The translations under genes were made by a program, and so were the position numbers. A stretch of 64,000 nucleotides of DNA from Treponema socranskii subsp. paredis ATCC 35535 (lineage in GTDB: Bacteria; Spirochaetota; Spirochaetia; Treponematales; Treponemataceae), in assembly GCA_000413015.1 (NCBI GenBank), contig KE332515.1, forward strand, positions 1,489,730 to 1,553,729, read 5' to 3'. Of the stretch, positions 16,910 to 27,900 are shown one piece after another; the stretch's first letter is position 1; each line of letters starts with the position of its first letter. The notes under the pieces are model-generated. The model did no database searches. It saw nothing but the letters and a program-made list of their open reading frames with translations, and was not told where the DNA came from.

Positions 16910-17934
16910 TCCGAAAGTCCCTGATTGTTTTTCGTACAAAGTACTGAGTACGCATTATAATATTCGCTGTCACCTATTTTTGTTAATCCTACGTTATAAG
17001 TTCCATCCTCGTTTTTCGAAACTGTATATAAACCTGTCTCATGAAAAAGATCTAATGTCTTCAGCGCTAATTCTTTGTTTGACAAATTACTATTCTTCCC
17101 TAATTTTCTGCCAATAGCGTTATTCATTTGATCACAGTATGTATCTGCATCGATAAATGAAGTATAAAAAGATTGCTTTGGAGGAGTAATAGGATCGTGA
17201 CTATTACCAACTTGTGTGGCTATATCTTCTCCAAACATAGAACAAATAATTGCTTGCCATACAGTATGTCGATAAGAGCCTTTCTTACTTCCTAAATCTG
17301 AAGTTGCCCCGCTAAATGCATATTTTGATAAACCTGAATTAATAGCAAAATTTGATGCAGTACTATTTATTCCATACCTTCCGCCATCTTTTGGCCTTCC
17401 TCCAAGTTGCATCGCAATAAATGGATGTCTTGCAGCAAATCCAGCTTCATCGTTTCTTGAAGCAACCATACTGTATCCAAATAAAGCAGCATTAAATCCC
17501 CAAACAATGACCGCTCCCAAAACAGCTACATTACCATCCGGATCCGTATATTTAATAGGATCATTATTCGAATAATGATACAGACTCAAATTGGTATAGT
17601 TGTACATTCCTCCGTTCGGAAGCTTCCCATTATCGCTACCCGCTTGCGGTATATACTCCCCGACCGCCAGATCCGCGCTCATCCACCTACTGTATTTCGC
17701 ATCCAAGTACCGCGCACCGTAGTAATATAAGCCGGTCTCCTCGTCCTGCTCCTTCGCAGTGAATTTGTACGACCTGCGGTCGTGCGCATAGCGGAAATTT
17801 ATTTCACTCGCCGCTTGCGCGGCGTGAGCGTACGGCAGGTAGCGCAAAGCTCTCTTTATCCGCCCATGTTGGGAATTCCGTTTCTCCACATTTTCTTTTA
17901 CAAAAAAAGTCCCCCTACTGTACGAAAGCCGCAT
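16906..17934 (-). CDS. Orphan Rhs C-terminal tip, DUF6973-like
   Basis: After a divergent 35-residue start the protein enters the Rhs core (KFTAKEQDEETGLYYYGARY, LDAKYSRWMSADLAV) and the DPxG motif (KYTDPDGN). The tip contains KKGSYRHTVWQAIICSMFGE followed by DIATQVGNSHD near residue 220-250, resembling the RHxxW...HE signature of DUF6973. The biochemical activity of that family is not known to me. The core carries a 63-base in-frame insertion at 17771-17833. The gene starts one base past the upstream immunity stop and overlaps its own immunity gene by 4 bases. It has no signal peptide, so it is likely a stored tip. Confidence 0.78.
   Translation of the reverse strand: MRLSYSRGTFFVKENVEKRNSQHGRIKRALRYLPYAHAAQAASEINFRYAHDRRSYKFTAKEQDEETGLYYYGARYLDAKYSRWMSADLAVGEYIPQAGSDNGKLPNGGMYNYTNLSLYHYSNNDPIKYTDPDGNVAVLGAVIVWGFNAALFGYSMVASRNDEAGFAARHPFIAMQLGGRPKDGGRYGINSTASNFAINSGLSKYAFSGATSDLGSKKGSYRHTVWQAIICSMFGEDIATQVGNSHDPITPPKQSFYTSFIDADTYCDQMNNAIGRKLGKNSNLSNKELALKTLDLFHETGLYTVSKNEDGTYNVGLTKIGDSEYYNAYSVLCTKNNQGLSE
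17771..17833. repeat. 63-bp in-frame mini-insertion in an Rhs core
   Basis: Compared with the complete Rhs core, 63 bases are inserted between codons for RYLPY and KFTAKEQ, adding 21 codons (AHAAQAASEINFRYAHDRRSY). GTAC occurs at both edges (17767-17770, 17830-17833), like a target duplication. The insert contains two short hairpins (ACCtgcGGT and CTCgCCGC ttgc GCGGcGtGAG). Confidence 0.7.
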
Positions 17935-18948
17935 TCATTTTATTTTCCCGACTATATCCACGAACTTACTCGGAGCGGCTATTCTGACCGTTTCTTTCGT
18001 GTCTAAATCGTGTCTGTACCAAATAAGCCCGGGATACCAAGTCAAAAGAAAATGTCTGATTGGAGATGACGTTTCGGAAGTATCTTTTGAAAAATAAAGA
18101 TATGTTCCGTCAAGATAATATAAATCTTTGCCTTTATACCTCGTACCTTTCAATAAATCGCGTTTCAAACCCGTATCGTACGCCGTTTTCGTTTCCAAAT
18201 CATAAATCATTATGCGTCCGTCTCTGTCTCTTCCTACGAGCTTTTTTCCGTCCGCTGATACGGTAAAATATTCCCACATCCTGATCAACTTGTATTGTTT
18301 TACAAATCCGTCTTCACTCGAACGTACCAGTTCGATTCCGTCATTCGGTGCGCCGTAATGCCCCCATTCATTTTCATACGCAATAAATGCCGCCTCATCG
18401 ATTTTATAATACCCTTTGTAAAAAAATATCCTATTGTTTTTAAATGCGATCGGTTCAAGGAGCGCTTCCCGATTAATCGTTATATGCATCGCAGTATCGT
18501 CTGCAAGCGGTGATACAATATATCGATACGCACCGGCATCCCTGTCATTTGATATCAGCACTTTTCCGTCATCGATACCGTATACAAAACCGATGTGGTT
18601 TTTTCTAACTATAGGATTTTGGATATCGACGATTTTATCTTTTACTTCATAGAAAAAAATATCTTTATTTATTCTGTTTCCGAGTATGTCATATGCTCTA
18701 TACGTGCTGTATATTACAAGCCAGAGCCTGTTTTCCTCAGAATCATAAAAGCATTCAGGCACATCGTCATAACCGGACAGTTTACATTGCTCTTTTAACG
18801 CGGTAAAAGAAATTTGCGTATCGCCTATCCATACGTCGCTGTCGGTTGAGCCGAAAAATAAAAGATTATCTTCCGTTATCTGAACGTCGGAAGCGGCGCA
18901 AGAGCAAAGCATACAAGTTCCGATAATGGCAATCAATATGTTCTTCAT
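17935..18948 (-). CDS. Lipoprotein immunity candidate for the full-length Rhs toxin, beta-propeller-like
   Basis: The 337-residue protein has a lipoprotein signal (MKNILIAIIGTCMLCSC, Cys near residue 17). The mature part has repeated blade-like segments such as YDILGNRINKDIFFYEV, YFTVSADGKKLVGRDRDGRI and MIYDLETKTAYDTGL, which resemble a TolB/WD-type propeller. It overlaps the stop of the 3415-residue Rhs gene as ATGA. Being an envelope protein it would meet a periplasm-acting toxin, matching the predicted papain-like tip. Immunity function is inferred. Confidence 0.75.
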   Translation of the reverse strand: MKNILIAIIGTCMLCSCAASDVQITEDNLLFFGSTDSDVWIGDTQISFTALKEQCKLSGYDDVPECFYDSEENRLWLVIYSTYRAYDILGNRINKDIFFYEVKDKIVDIQNPIVRKNHIGFVYGIDDGKVLISNDRDAGAYRYIVSPLADDTAMHITINREALLEPIAFKNNRIFFYKGYYKIDEAAFIAYENEWGHYGAPNDGIELVRSSEDGFVKQYKLIRMWEYFTVSADGKKLVGRDRDGRIMIYDLETKTAYDTGLKRDLLKGTRYKGKDLYYLDGTYLYFSKDTSETSSPIRHFLLTWYPGLIWYRHDLDTKETVRIAAPSKFVDIVGKIK

Positions 18949-21900
18949 TTCTCTATCCTCAAATATTTTGCTCTGCTTTGATTAGATAAATATAATTGAT
19001 CTCCGATCATATTCGGAGCATTTTTATTTAAAATACCATATATATCTATATCGGGGGTATAAATTTGAAAAAGTCCTGTTCCGGGAGTAGTCAAAACATC
19101 TCTTGCCCATGTTCCGCAATTATTTCCGATTGCAGAATAATTGGAAAAAGACTTCCCTGCTTTCATTGCAGTATCATAAATCAGTTTATCTTCTTTCGGT
19201 GTGGTCTCAAACGAAACAATTGAAATATAACCGTCGTTATCACCCGCCTTTTTAAGATATTCAAGCAATTCGTTTTTATCAGCAAAATCACGACGTACAA
19301 CACCTGAATAAAGGTCTGTTTCTTTTTTGGATACGTTATTTGCCGTATCGACACTTGAAGCCGCAGGAAAAGACAAAGGTGATTTACTCAGTATTTCGGT
19401 TTTCTTTTTACCAGAGATAGTACCCCCTACTTTTTCATCTTTTTTAATACCCGTTACTTCAAAATATGAATACCCCTCTTTTGTCTGGACATACATACCG
19501 GCATGCCCCATATGCCCGACCGCATCTTCATCCATAACAAAGCCTGAATCTCTTCCGTCCGGGTCTATGTACTTAATCGGATTATTTCCCGCATAATGAT
19601 ACAGATTAAAGTTCACCGTATTATACAACCCGCCGCTTGTCGAGTTTCCGTTTATGTAATCACTCACCGCCGGGTCTGCACTCAGCCAGCGGGAGTATTT
19701 CGCATCCAGATACCTCGCACCGTAGTAATACAGCCCGGTCTCCTCGTCTTGCTCTTTCGCCGTAAACTTATACGGCAGGTATCGCATATCCTTTTCATTC
19801 ACCGTCTTCTTCTCTACCCACAGCTCCCCGTACGGCGTATACTCAATCCGCTGGTACTCGTTCCCTTCGTAGTCCGTTATGAGTTGTGCACTTCCCAAGT
19901 GATCGGGGTGATAATAATATTGATGATGCCACTCTTCGCTCTGTCCGTAACTCTCTTCAAGATCACTCGTCTGCTTCGTTACGATCCTCGTTTCTCCTAA
20001 GTAAATGTGCTTCGAATACTGCCCCTGCTGCCCCTGTGAAAGCCCCTTATCTATATGCCACGTCCACATCGTGTTAAAGTAGAGCGTTTCACTCAACTTG
20101 GTCGACGTCCACTTCGCAGCCCTATTCCCGTCCGCCGCATAGGCGTATCTCGTATCGTACCCTAATGCAACGCTCCGCATTAAAAGGTTTCTGCTGTTCC
20201 ACTCATATATGCGTTTGTTGTTCGGTGAAATCTTTCCGCTGCCTGTGTCACTGTCGCTCCACGGCCATGCCCACGCATAGTCCGCTTCATAGACGGGAGA
20301 GCCTTCTTCATTCGTCTGCGTCGTTACGGTTACCGGAGTAAGCGTTGTCGTGTCCTCATTCGGGGCAACGCCGTCGCTTTCGGAGGTTACGTTTCCGTTC
20401 GCATCGTAGGTATAATACCGCCAGCCTTTTTGCTCACTGCCTGCACGCTTTAATCGATGTGCGTAGTCTGCGTCATACTCGTAGGTGAACTCGTAATTTA
20501 AGTCGTCTCCGCCCTTCTTCTGTATCGCAGGCGTTATCGTCTCCTTGCTCTTTTTATACGTCATATTCCCGATCGCATCGAAAGAGAAGTTTTGTTCATA
20601 GTTGCTTCGATAATCGGGGGAGTTGGGGATTGCATACGGGTTATCTTCCGTTACACCTTCCGCTTTTATAAGTTGGTAAAGCGCATCGTAGGTGTATGTC
20701 TGCTCCGTGCGGTAGCGAGAGCCGTTCATGCAGTCGTTCGTATATTTTTCTACATTGCCCACATCGTCGAAAGAGTACACGATGTTCTGGTATTGCGTTC
20801 CGTATTTGTTTTCGGTATCTATGTGCTTGAGCCAGCGCATGTTTTCATCATACGTATAATTCGTCTCGACTCCGTTTCCGTATTTGATATATATGCGCTG
20901 CCCGTATTCGTCGTAACCGATGTCGGCTACATACGTGTAGTCTTGCGTACCGTGTTTTCCTTTTATGCTGCACACTTGTCCGCCTGCATCGTAGCCGTAG
21001 GTAACGACTTCCCGGTCGGGGTACGTGATGCTTTGCATTCTCCCGAGGTAGTCGCTCACGTACTCCATGACGGCCGTCTTTTCATTTTCATATGCGGGTA
21101 TGTGCCGCTTGAATGTCCGTGTCTCCTTCGTCACTTCTCCGAGCTTTCCGTATTCGTAGTGTGTCTCACCCGCTTCATCGCGTACCGAAACGACTTTGCC
21201 CGCACTGTTATTTGCAGCTCCATACGCTCCGTATTCATATTCGACATCCCCGCCTTCGGGGTATGCGATTTTTATCACGCGGTTGAAGCCGTCGTAGCTG
21301 TAGTCGATCCTGCTCCCGCTTTGCCGCATCACTTCATCGTCTTCATACAAAAGATGGAGCTCGTCGTACGTATAGCGCTTCGCCCCTCCGTCCTTTGTCG
21401 TAAGTTCCGTTTTCCGCCCGAGCATATCGTACGTAACGGTGATGGGATTTCGAGCTGCATCGTAAGCTGCAACCATCTGTCCTATCGCGTCGTATTCGTA
21501 GGTTGCAGACGTAAGCGGGTGTGCAGTATCTTTTTCGCTGTAGCGCGCTACTTTGACGATATTTCCTCGCGCGTCCGTATACTGTACGCCGACGTTCCCT
21601 TTCGGGTCGGTCGTCTCGGTATACGAAAGCCCGTCGTCCGTGATGCCGTAACGCATTTTTTGTACGCGTTTGTTCCCTTTTTCGTTCACGCCCGGAAGCA
21701 CGGTCTCTACTATTCTGTCGAGTGCGTCGTATGCCTTTTCCGTCGGCCGTATCAATTGATAGAGCTTCGCTCTCTTTTCATTGTCTTTTCCGTTGAGGTT
21801 GATCGCTTCTATGCTTTCCCCTGCGATAAAATACGGCTGCCCTTCGGCTATCGTCCTTCCCTTCTCATCATAGCACACAGCTCCGCTTACGTTCCAGCCA

Positions 21901-24900
21901 AGTTCTTTTACCTTTTTCTCTTTGTTATACGTACACCCCGTCTTCGCACTAATGATCGCCCTTCCGAGCCCGTCGGTTTGTATGAACGTCTTTATCGTTT
22001 CCGTATTGTGTGAATCGGTAACTACTTTGTTTTCCGTTACCGCATACCAAAAGCCGTTCACAGGGGTATGGTAGCTGTAGCGTACTGCGGGCACTCCTCC
22101 TTTTTCGTCGTACGGGCTCCGCACTTCAATAAGCCGCTGCTGAGTATCGTACACATAGCGCATCTCGTTTCCGTTGATGTCTTTTTCGCTCACCTTTACA
22201 CCCGTCACGATATCCCATGTGATGCTGCTCTCATACGTTGCATCCCGCCGATTATCCCTTCCCGCACGGAGGCGCTCCATGCTCCCCGTTCGCGCTATCG
22301 TTATCGGGTACTGGTGTACTGTCTTATCATAGCGGTACCACTTCATGCTCCCGCCGGGCTCAAACACGAATATCGTGTTCCCGTATGCGTCGTAGCCGAA
22401 ACTATGCTCCGCATAATGCTCTCTGTCATAATACTGCCGTAAAGAGGTGAGCGCGCCTGTCGTACTGTCGTAGTCTCCTTCCCGCTTCCGTAAGAGCTCT
22501 CCCTCTCCTCCCCGCACTTCGATCGTTGTCGGGTGCGCATGCAGATATTCTTCTCCACTGAATTGTGCGTAGGTGATATCGGCCTGCACATACATATCTC
22601 CGCCGGCATATTGCCTTACCCGTGTGACGTTTCCGAAAGCATCGTATTCATATGCGATTCCACTTGTCTGTACACCGTTACTTCCCGTCTCCCTCGCCGT
22701 TGTCTCCGTTCGGGCAAAAAGCGCAACGGGCTCATCACACAATGTATGTACCGTATCGCGTAAAATACTGTTCGGATCCTTATCGCTGACTCTATTGCGC
22801 ACGACGACTCCCTTGCTGTAATACGCACGGTTCGCATAGTTCGTTACTTCAACACTTCCGTCGGCATAACTCGCTGTTACTTCGCCATAACCGTAAAAAT
22901 CTTTTTCAAACCGATTATAATACCCATCTCGATATCGATAGTGCACCGTGACTGCGTGAGAAGAATGTGCAATTTCCGCTCTGCCGTTTTTCCCGCATCC
23001 GTCTTTTGTCGTAAGCGAACTCATTACATACTTTGCATGCGGCATTGCAGGAGTCCCGTATTCCAGCTCATAACCTATTTCCCACTCCGCTCCCGTACTG
23101 CTTTTTATCCGTTTCAGTAGATCCGCGCCTCCCATCAGGTTACGCTTTACGTATATCCCGCTTGCCGGTAAGAGCCCGGGTATTCGAAGTACATGATCAG
23201 CAAGGCCATCCCCGTCCATATCCATCATCTTTACCGTTGCTCCGGTAAGACTACCACTTCCGTTCACTCCGCCCGATACGCTCACCGTTACGTTTATCGT
23301 GCCCACATATGCAAATGAGATAAAGAGATGTTTGCTCCACGTACCGCTTCCTGATACATTACCGTTTACTCCGAAATTCAATGTAGAAGAAAAATCGAGG
23401 CTGTTTGCGTATTTAAAGAGGAACGGACCGAGCGGATTGATAGCAATACTGTCTCCCGTTATACCGGTAATCAGTGAATCAAAAACATTGAGTGTCGAAA
23501 GCGCTTCGCCGACAAGCGGAATTCCTTTCAAAAAATTAAGCTGGACATTTCCGTCGGTAACGGTAGCGTATGTAGCGGCCATTCCCGCATCGATATTCCA
23601 ATCAGGTAAATCTATCTTCTGCCAGTCAGTAAAACCCGTTCCCGTATTATATTTGACAAAAGTATCGGTTCTATCGGAGGGTAAATTCGCTTTGAGTTCT
23701 TTTTTTACGATATCGGCAAGACCGTCACCGTTTATATCCAAAAGCATTTCCGTCGTGTTAGCTGCGCTCACCGAATAACTTACTCCCACTCCGAAACTTA
23801 CACCTGTTTCGATACGATCAGACTGCCACGACTCTCCTTTTCCGAATGATGCATTTATTCCGAAACTTTCATTTATATTTGAAGTAAGGGCACCCGGATT
23901 ATATGAAAACAAATCCCGCTTCATAAATCCGTCTCCGATATTTATTGCAAACCCTTCGTCAAAATAGTCGACCAGTCCGTCTCCGTTTATATCAAACAAG
24001 CCGCTGCTTTCAGTGCCGCCGCCTTTTGCATAAAATCCGCCTCCCCCGACGGTACAGCCCTGCGGAATAACACCTTTGACTTTACCTTTTGCATCAAAAT
24101 GCATTGCAACAGCACCGCTTGCCGAAATCGAACCGCCGTATGTTTTAGTCTCATTTGTGTTTCTGCGGAATGTTTTTCCGGCAAGCAAATTCGTACCGGC
24201 TCTTACAAACGACACCTCTCCGTTCACCCCCCTCTTTCCGTAGAGCAGCTTCCCGTTGAGCAGTACATCCGGTATACCGTCACCGTTTACATCACGAAAG
24301 TCTCGTATCGTCAAATTCTCACTTGTATTTGTCCCCCTCGTCCCGTCAAGTCCTGCTCCGGCAGTATTTTTCACTATATCTGTTGTCATTGTAACAAGAT
24401 TTTCAAATGTCGCTTCTACGAGCGCGGTCGCATTTACTGTTGCACCGTCCGTTATATCCTTACCGGTATTTTTATTTACCCGAAGTGATGGAAAGCCTAT
24501 TGGTAACACCTGTGCGCGAACTTCCGGAAGATCATAATACGCCGACCCGCCGACACGATCACAATGTATAGCATTCTCAAGAATATACGGCGCATACGTC
24601 ATCGCTTTTGGTACGGATATTCGATTTCCTTTTTGATCCCACCCTTTTTCCGCTTTTCCGATACGCGCCACCGTACCGATGAGCACTGCTTTTCCGGTCG
24701 CCTCGTATTCTTTAAAAGATATATTCGTTTCCGCTTCTATTTCTATCGCCTGCGCCTCTCTCGGTTTTTTCCCTCCGACGGAAATAAGCGGTATATTGTT
24801 TTTACTCGGAAAATAATATCGTATTTCTGCTACCGTATTGGATTTTGTTTCTTTCGCCTTTTCCTGATACTCTTTCGACCGCTTTTCATAATCAAAATCG

Positions 24901-27900
24901 GCTTCTGTCGGATTCTCAGAAATAACTACGGTTGTTTTATTCAGCATCTCAGGCGTAAAATCCTGTACGTCTCCTTTCCATATGCCGTAATACCAATTAT
25001 TACATCCCCCGTACATATGCTCACATACATCAATGTATACGGCGTTTTGCTCTTTGTCTTCTTCCTGCTCTTCCGTACCGTATACAAGGCGCGATGTCGT
25101 TTTTGTTTCGGAAGAAAAATCGTTTGTACTATTCCACACCGCATTTTGATGGATTTCACTCCCATATGCACCAACGCTTTTGAAATTTTGTTTACGTATG
25201 ACAAATTCGTTATTATCTAAAATAACGATTGCTATCGTTGCAGACTCTCCTCCCCCTTGCACATCATACGCATAATCATTGTCGTAAATAACGCTCCTTA
25301 CAATCGATGCATATCGACCGACCTGCTCGCCTTCCAACATTTTTTCAAGTAACTCGTTTTTTTGCCGATAGTCCTTCCATGCCTGCTCGTCAAGAGTTTT
25401 TTTTCCGTTAACTTTTTTTTGAAAATCCGATTCCGTTTTTACGGTTTTCCATTCGTCTTTTAAAGAAAATGTCCCGTCACTTTCGGCTGTGTAAAACGGA
25501 AATTGCTTTTCACTAAAACAATAGCTACGGTATGTATCAAGATAGCTTTGCGCTTTTCCTATGTCCTGTTCTTGCGCCTTTTTCAATTTCCATTCGGCCG
25601 TATACAGACATGCCGCTATCGCCTGAATCGTTTCGTCGGTAAAATACGGATCCCCGTTTACTTTTGTAAACCGATTCATCCAGGCTTTAAACGCTGCTTC
25701 CGTATTGAAATCTTTCTGCCACTCGGAAGAACTCACATCGGTATCGGGAAGCACAAATTCAGCTCTCCTTTTTATCGCCTCCATTTCCGCCGCAAGCACG
25801 CGTTCCGTCCGTCGTGTATATCCGGAAAGCACGAATTCCATCGTCGCGCCGTTTGCCGTCATCCGCACTGTCTTTGTATCCGAAGATTCCGCAATAACGG
25901 CATCCCATCGTTCATCTCCGCTCTTCGATACTATTTTAGAAACACCGTGCTCCGTTACAAGGACGATCGCTTTTCCGTCAAACATCCCCAGCGGTATTTC
26001 CGATCCTTTTTTCAGTACACTGCCTGTACGTTCTTCATTCCGTGTTTCCGTCGTTTCCGCCTGCGCTCTCCGACGATAACACACTGTCTTGCCGCAGAAT
26101 ACCGTTTCCGTCTCGTCATATATGTCATATTTTTTCAGGACGTCCCTTATATCCAAATCGCTTTTTGAAAAGATATCCCAAAGAATTATTTTTCTTTTCT
26201 CATCATATGTTTTTCTTTCAGTTGCATTCGTTCCGTTATATGCTTTTAAATAATATAACTCCTGTGCCGCGTTGTATTCATAAAACTGTACAAAATCGCT
26301 AACCGCTTTTTTCTTTTCTTCGTTTCGATTTCGTTTTTTCACTATAAAATCGATAACTTTTTGAAATTCAGCTTCATTTAAAACTGCCGGAACAAAATGT
26401 CGCTTTTCAATGAGCATCTTGCATACCGCTTCAACCGTTTCCTTACTGCATATCTCCTGCCAATCATCCTTGAGCGTCAATATCGTCGTATATACGCCTT
26501 CGGTTGTTCGCTGCTGTTTTTCCGTATAAAGACTTTCAAACGCTTCAGTATATCCGTAGGTTGCAGATTTCAATACATCTTTTTTCTCTGGAAATGCCTG
26601 ATCGCTTTGTGCCGTAAGTTGCTGTAAAGGATAAAACAACGGAGGATGAGCCACAAAAAACGGCTTTATTTTTTCATACGTTATCGTTATATCCCATTCG
26701 GTATTTTCTTTTCGAGTATCTTTATCTGCACTGCTTCGTGCCGCATCTACATCATGGATAAAATACAATTCGGTATTTTCATCGGCTTCTAACGTTACAT
26801 CGTTTTCTATTTCGTTTTTATTCGCTTCGCCCTTGGTTGCAACATATGCTTTTACTCCCTTCTCCGCACGAAGCTCATGATGCAATTTTACCGTTCCTCT
26901 AAACGGTGCGCGCCATATCCTGAATGGTGTTTGAATATAATACAGTTTATTAAATTTCGCTTTCGTTTCAGCTTCTCTTCTTTTTTCTTCCTCTGTTTTT
27001 TCTTCCACAAACAATGTCGGATCCGTCATTCCATCAAAAAAGACTTTTTCGAATCTTACCCTGCCGTCAGCTCCCGCTCCTTTGTTTTTCCAATAGTATG
27101 TCACCCCTGATTCTACCAAATCAGGCAACCCGTCACCGTCAATATCCGTCACTCCGGAAGATATACTTGAAAACCCTTCCTGTGTAACGTCTACATGTGA
27201 AACTCCGGCCTTCGCCTTTATCGCAGACGCTGCAAATCCCACTCCTCCGTATATACTCCATCCGTGAGTACGAGACTCCGTGTGCTCGTCATCAATATCA
27301 TGTGTTCCTGCAATACCCTCGATCTCTTGCCCTGCATCGAATCCGTTTTGGCCGTTGTTATACGCTATATAGAACTTTTGCCCGCCGGTTAATAGATTTC
27401 CTTTCGTATATACAATATCCGGACGGCCGTCTCCGTTCATGTCACAAAGCATCTCTTCTGTCCAACTGTCCGAATTCGTGCTTGATACCTGCCCACCCCC
27501 GGTAAGTCTTCCGTCCAACCAAGGAAATCCGTAGCCGGCTCCTCCCGTACCGCTCGCCGATGCACCCGACGATCCGCTGCTTGATGTCCTTAGTGCTCCT
27601 CCGCCGCTCCAGTGCTCCCCTGCTGCAAAATATTTGAATGTACCGTCTTCGTTTTGTTCAAGATTATTATACGTAAATTCATATGCATAATCGCATTGCT
27701 CTTGTGCCGATGAATATACTGAAAACCGCTTCAGTAAACTTACCCATGCCGCATCATAATTATCCGTACCTTGCGCATATTCAAAACGGAAGCGTTTCAA
27801 TACGTTTTTTTTCAGTTCGGTATTTTCTTTATATTCATAATTTGTACTGATTTCTTGAAGACGCCAGCCGCATACGCTTAAAAACTTTCCTCGCCCGTCT

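Noticed and set aside
20592..22013. A 473-codon plus-strand ORF
   Set aside because: It is antisense to the YD repeats of the full-length Rhs gene, has biased Val/Arg/Phe composition from the complementary strand, and shows no family signature.
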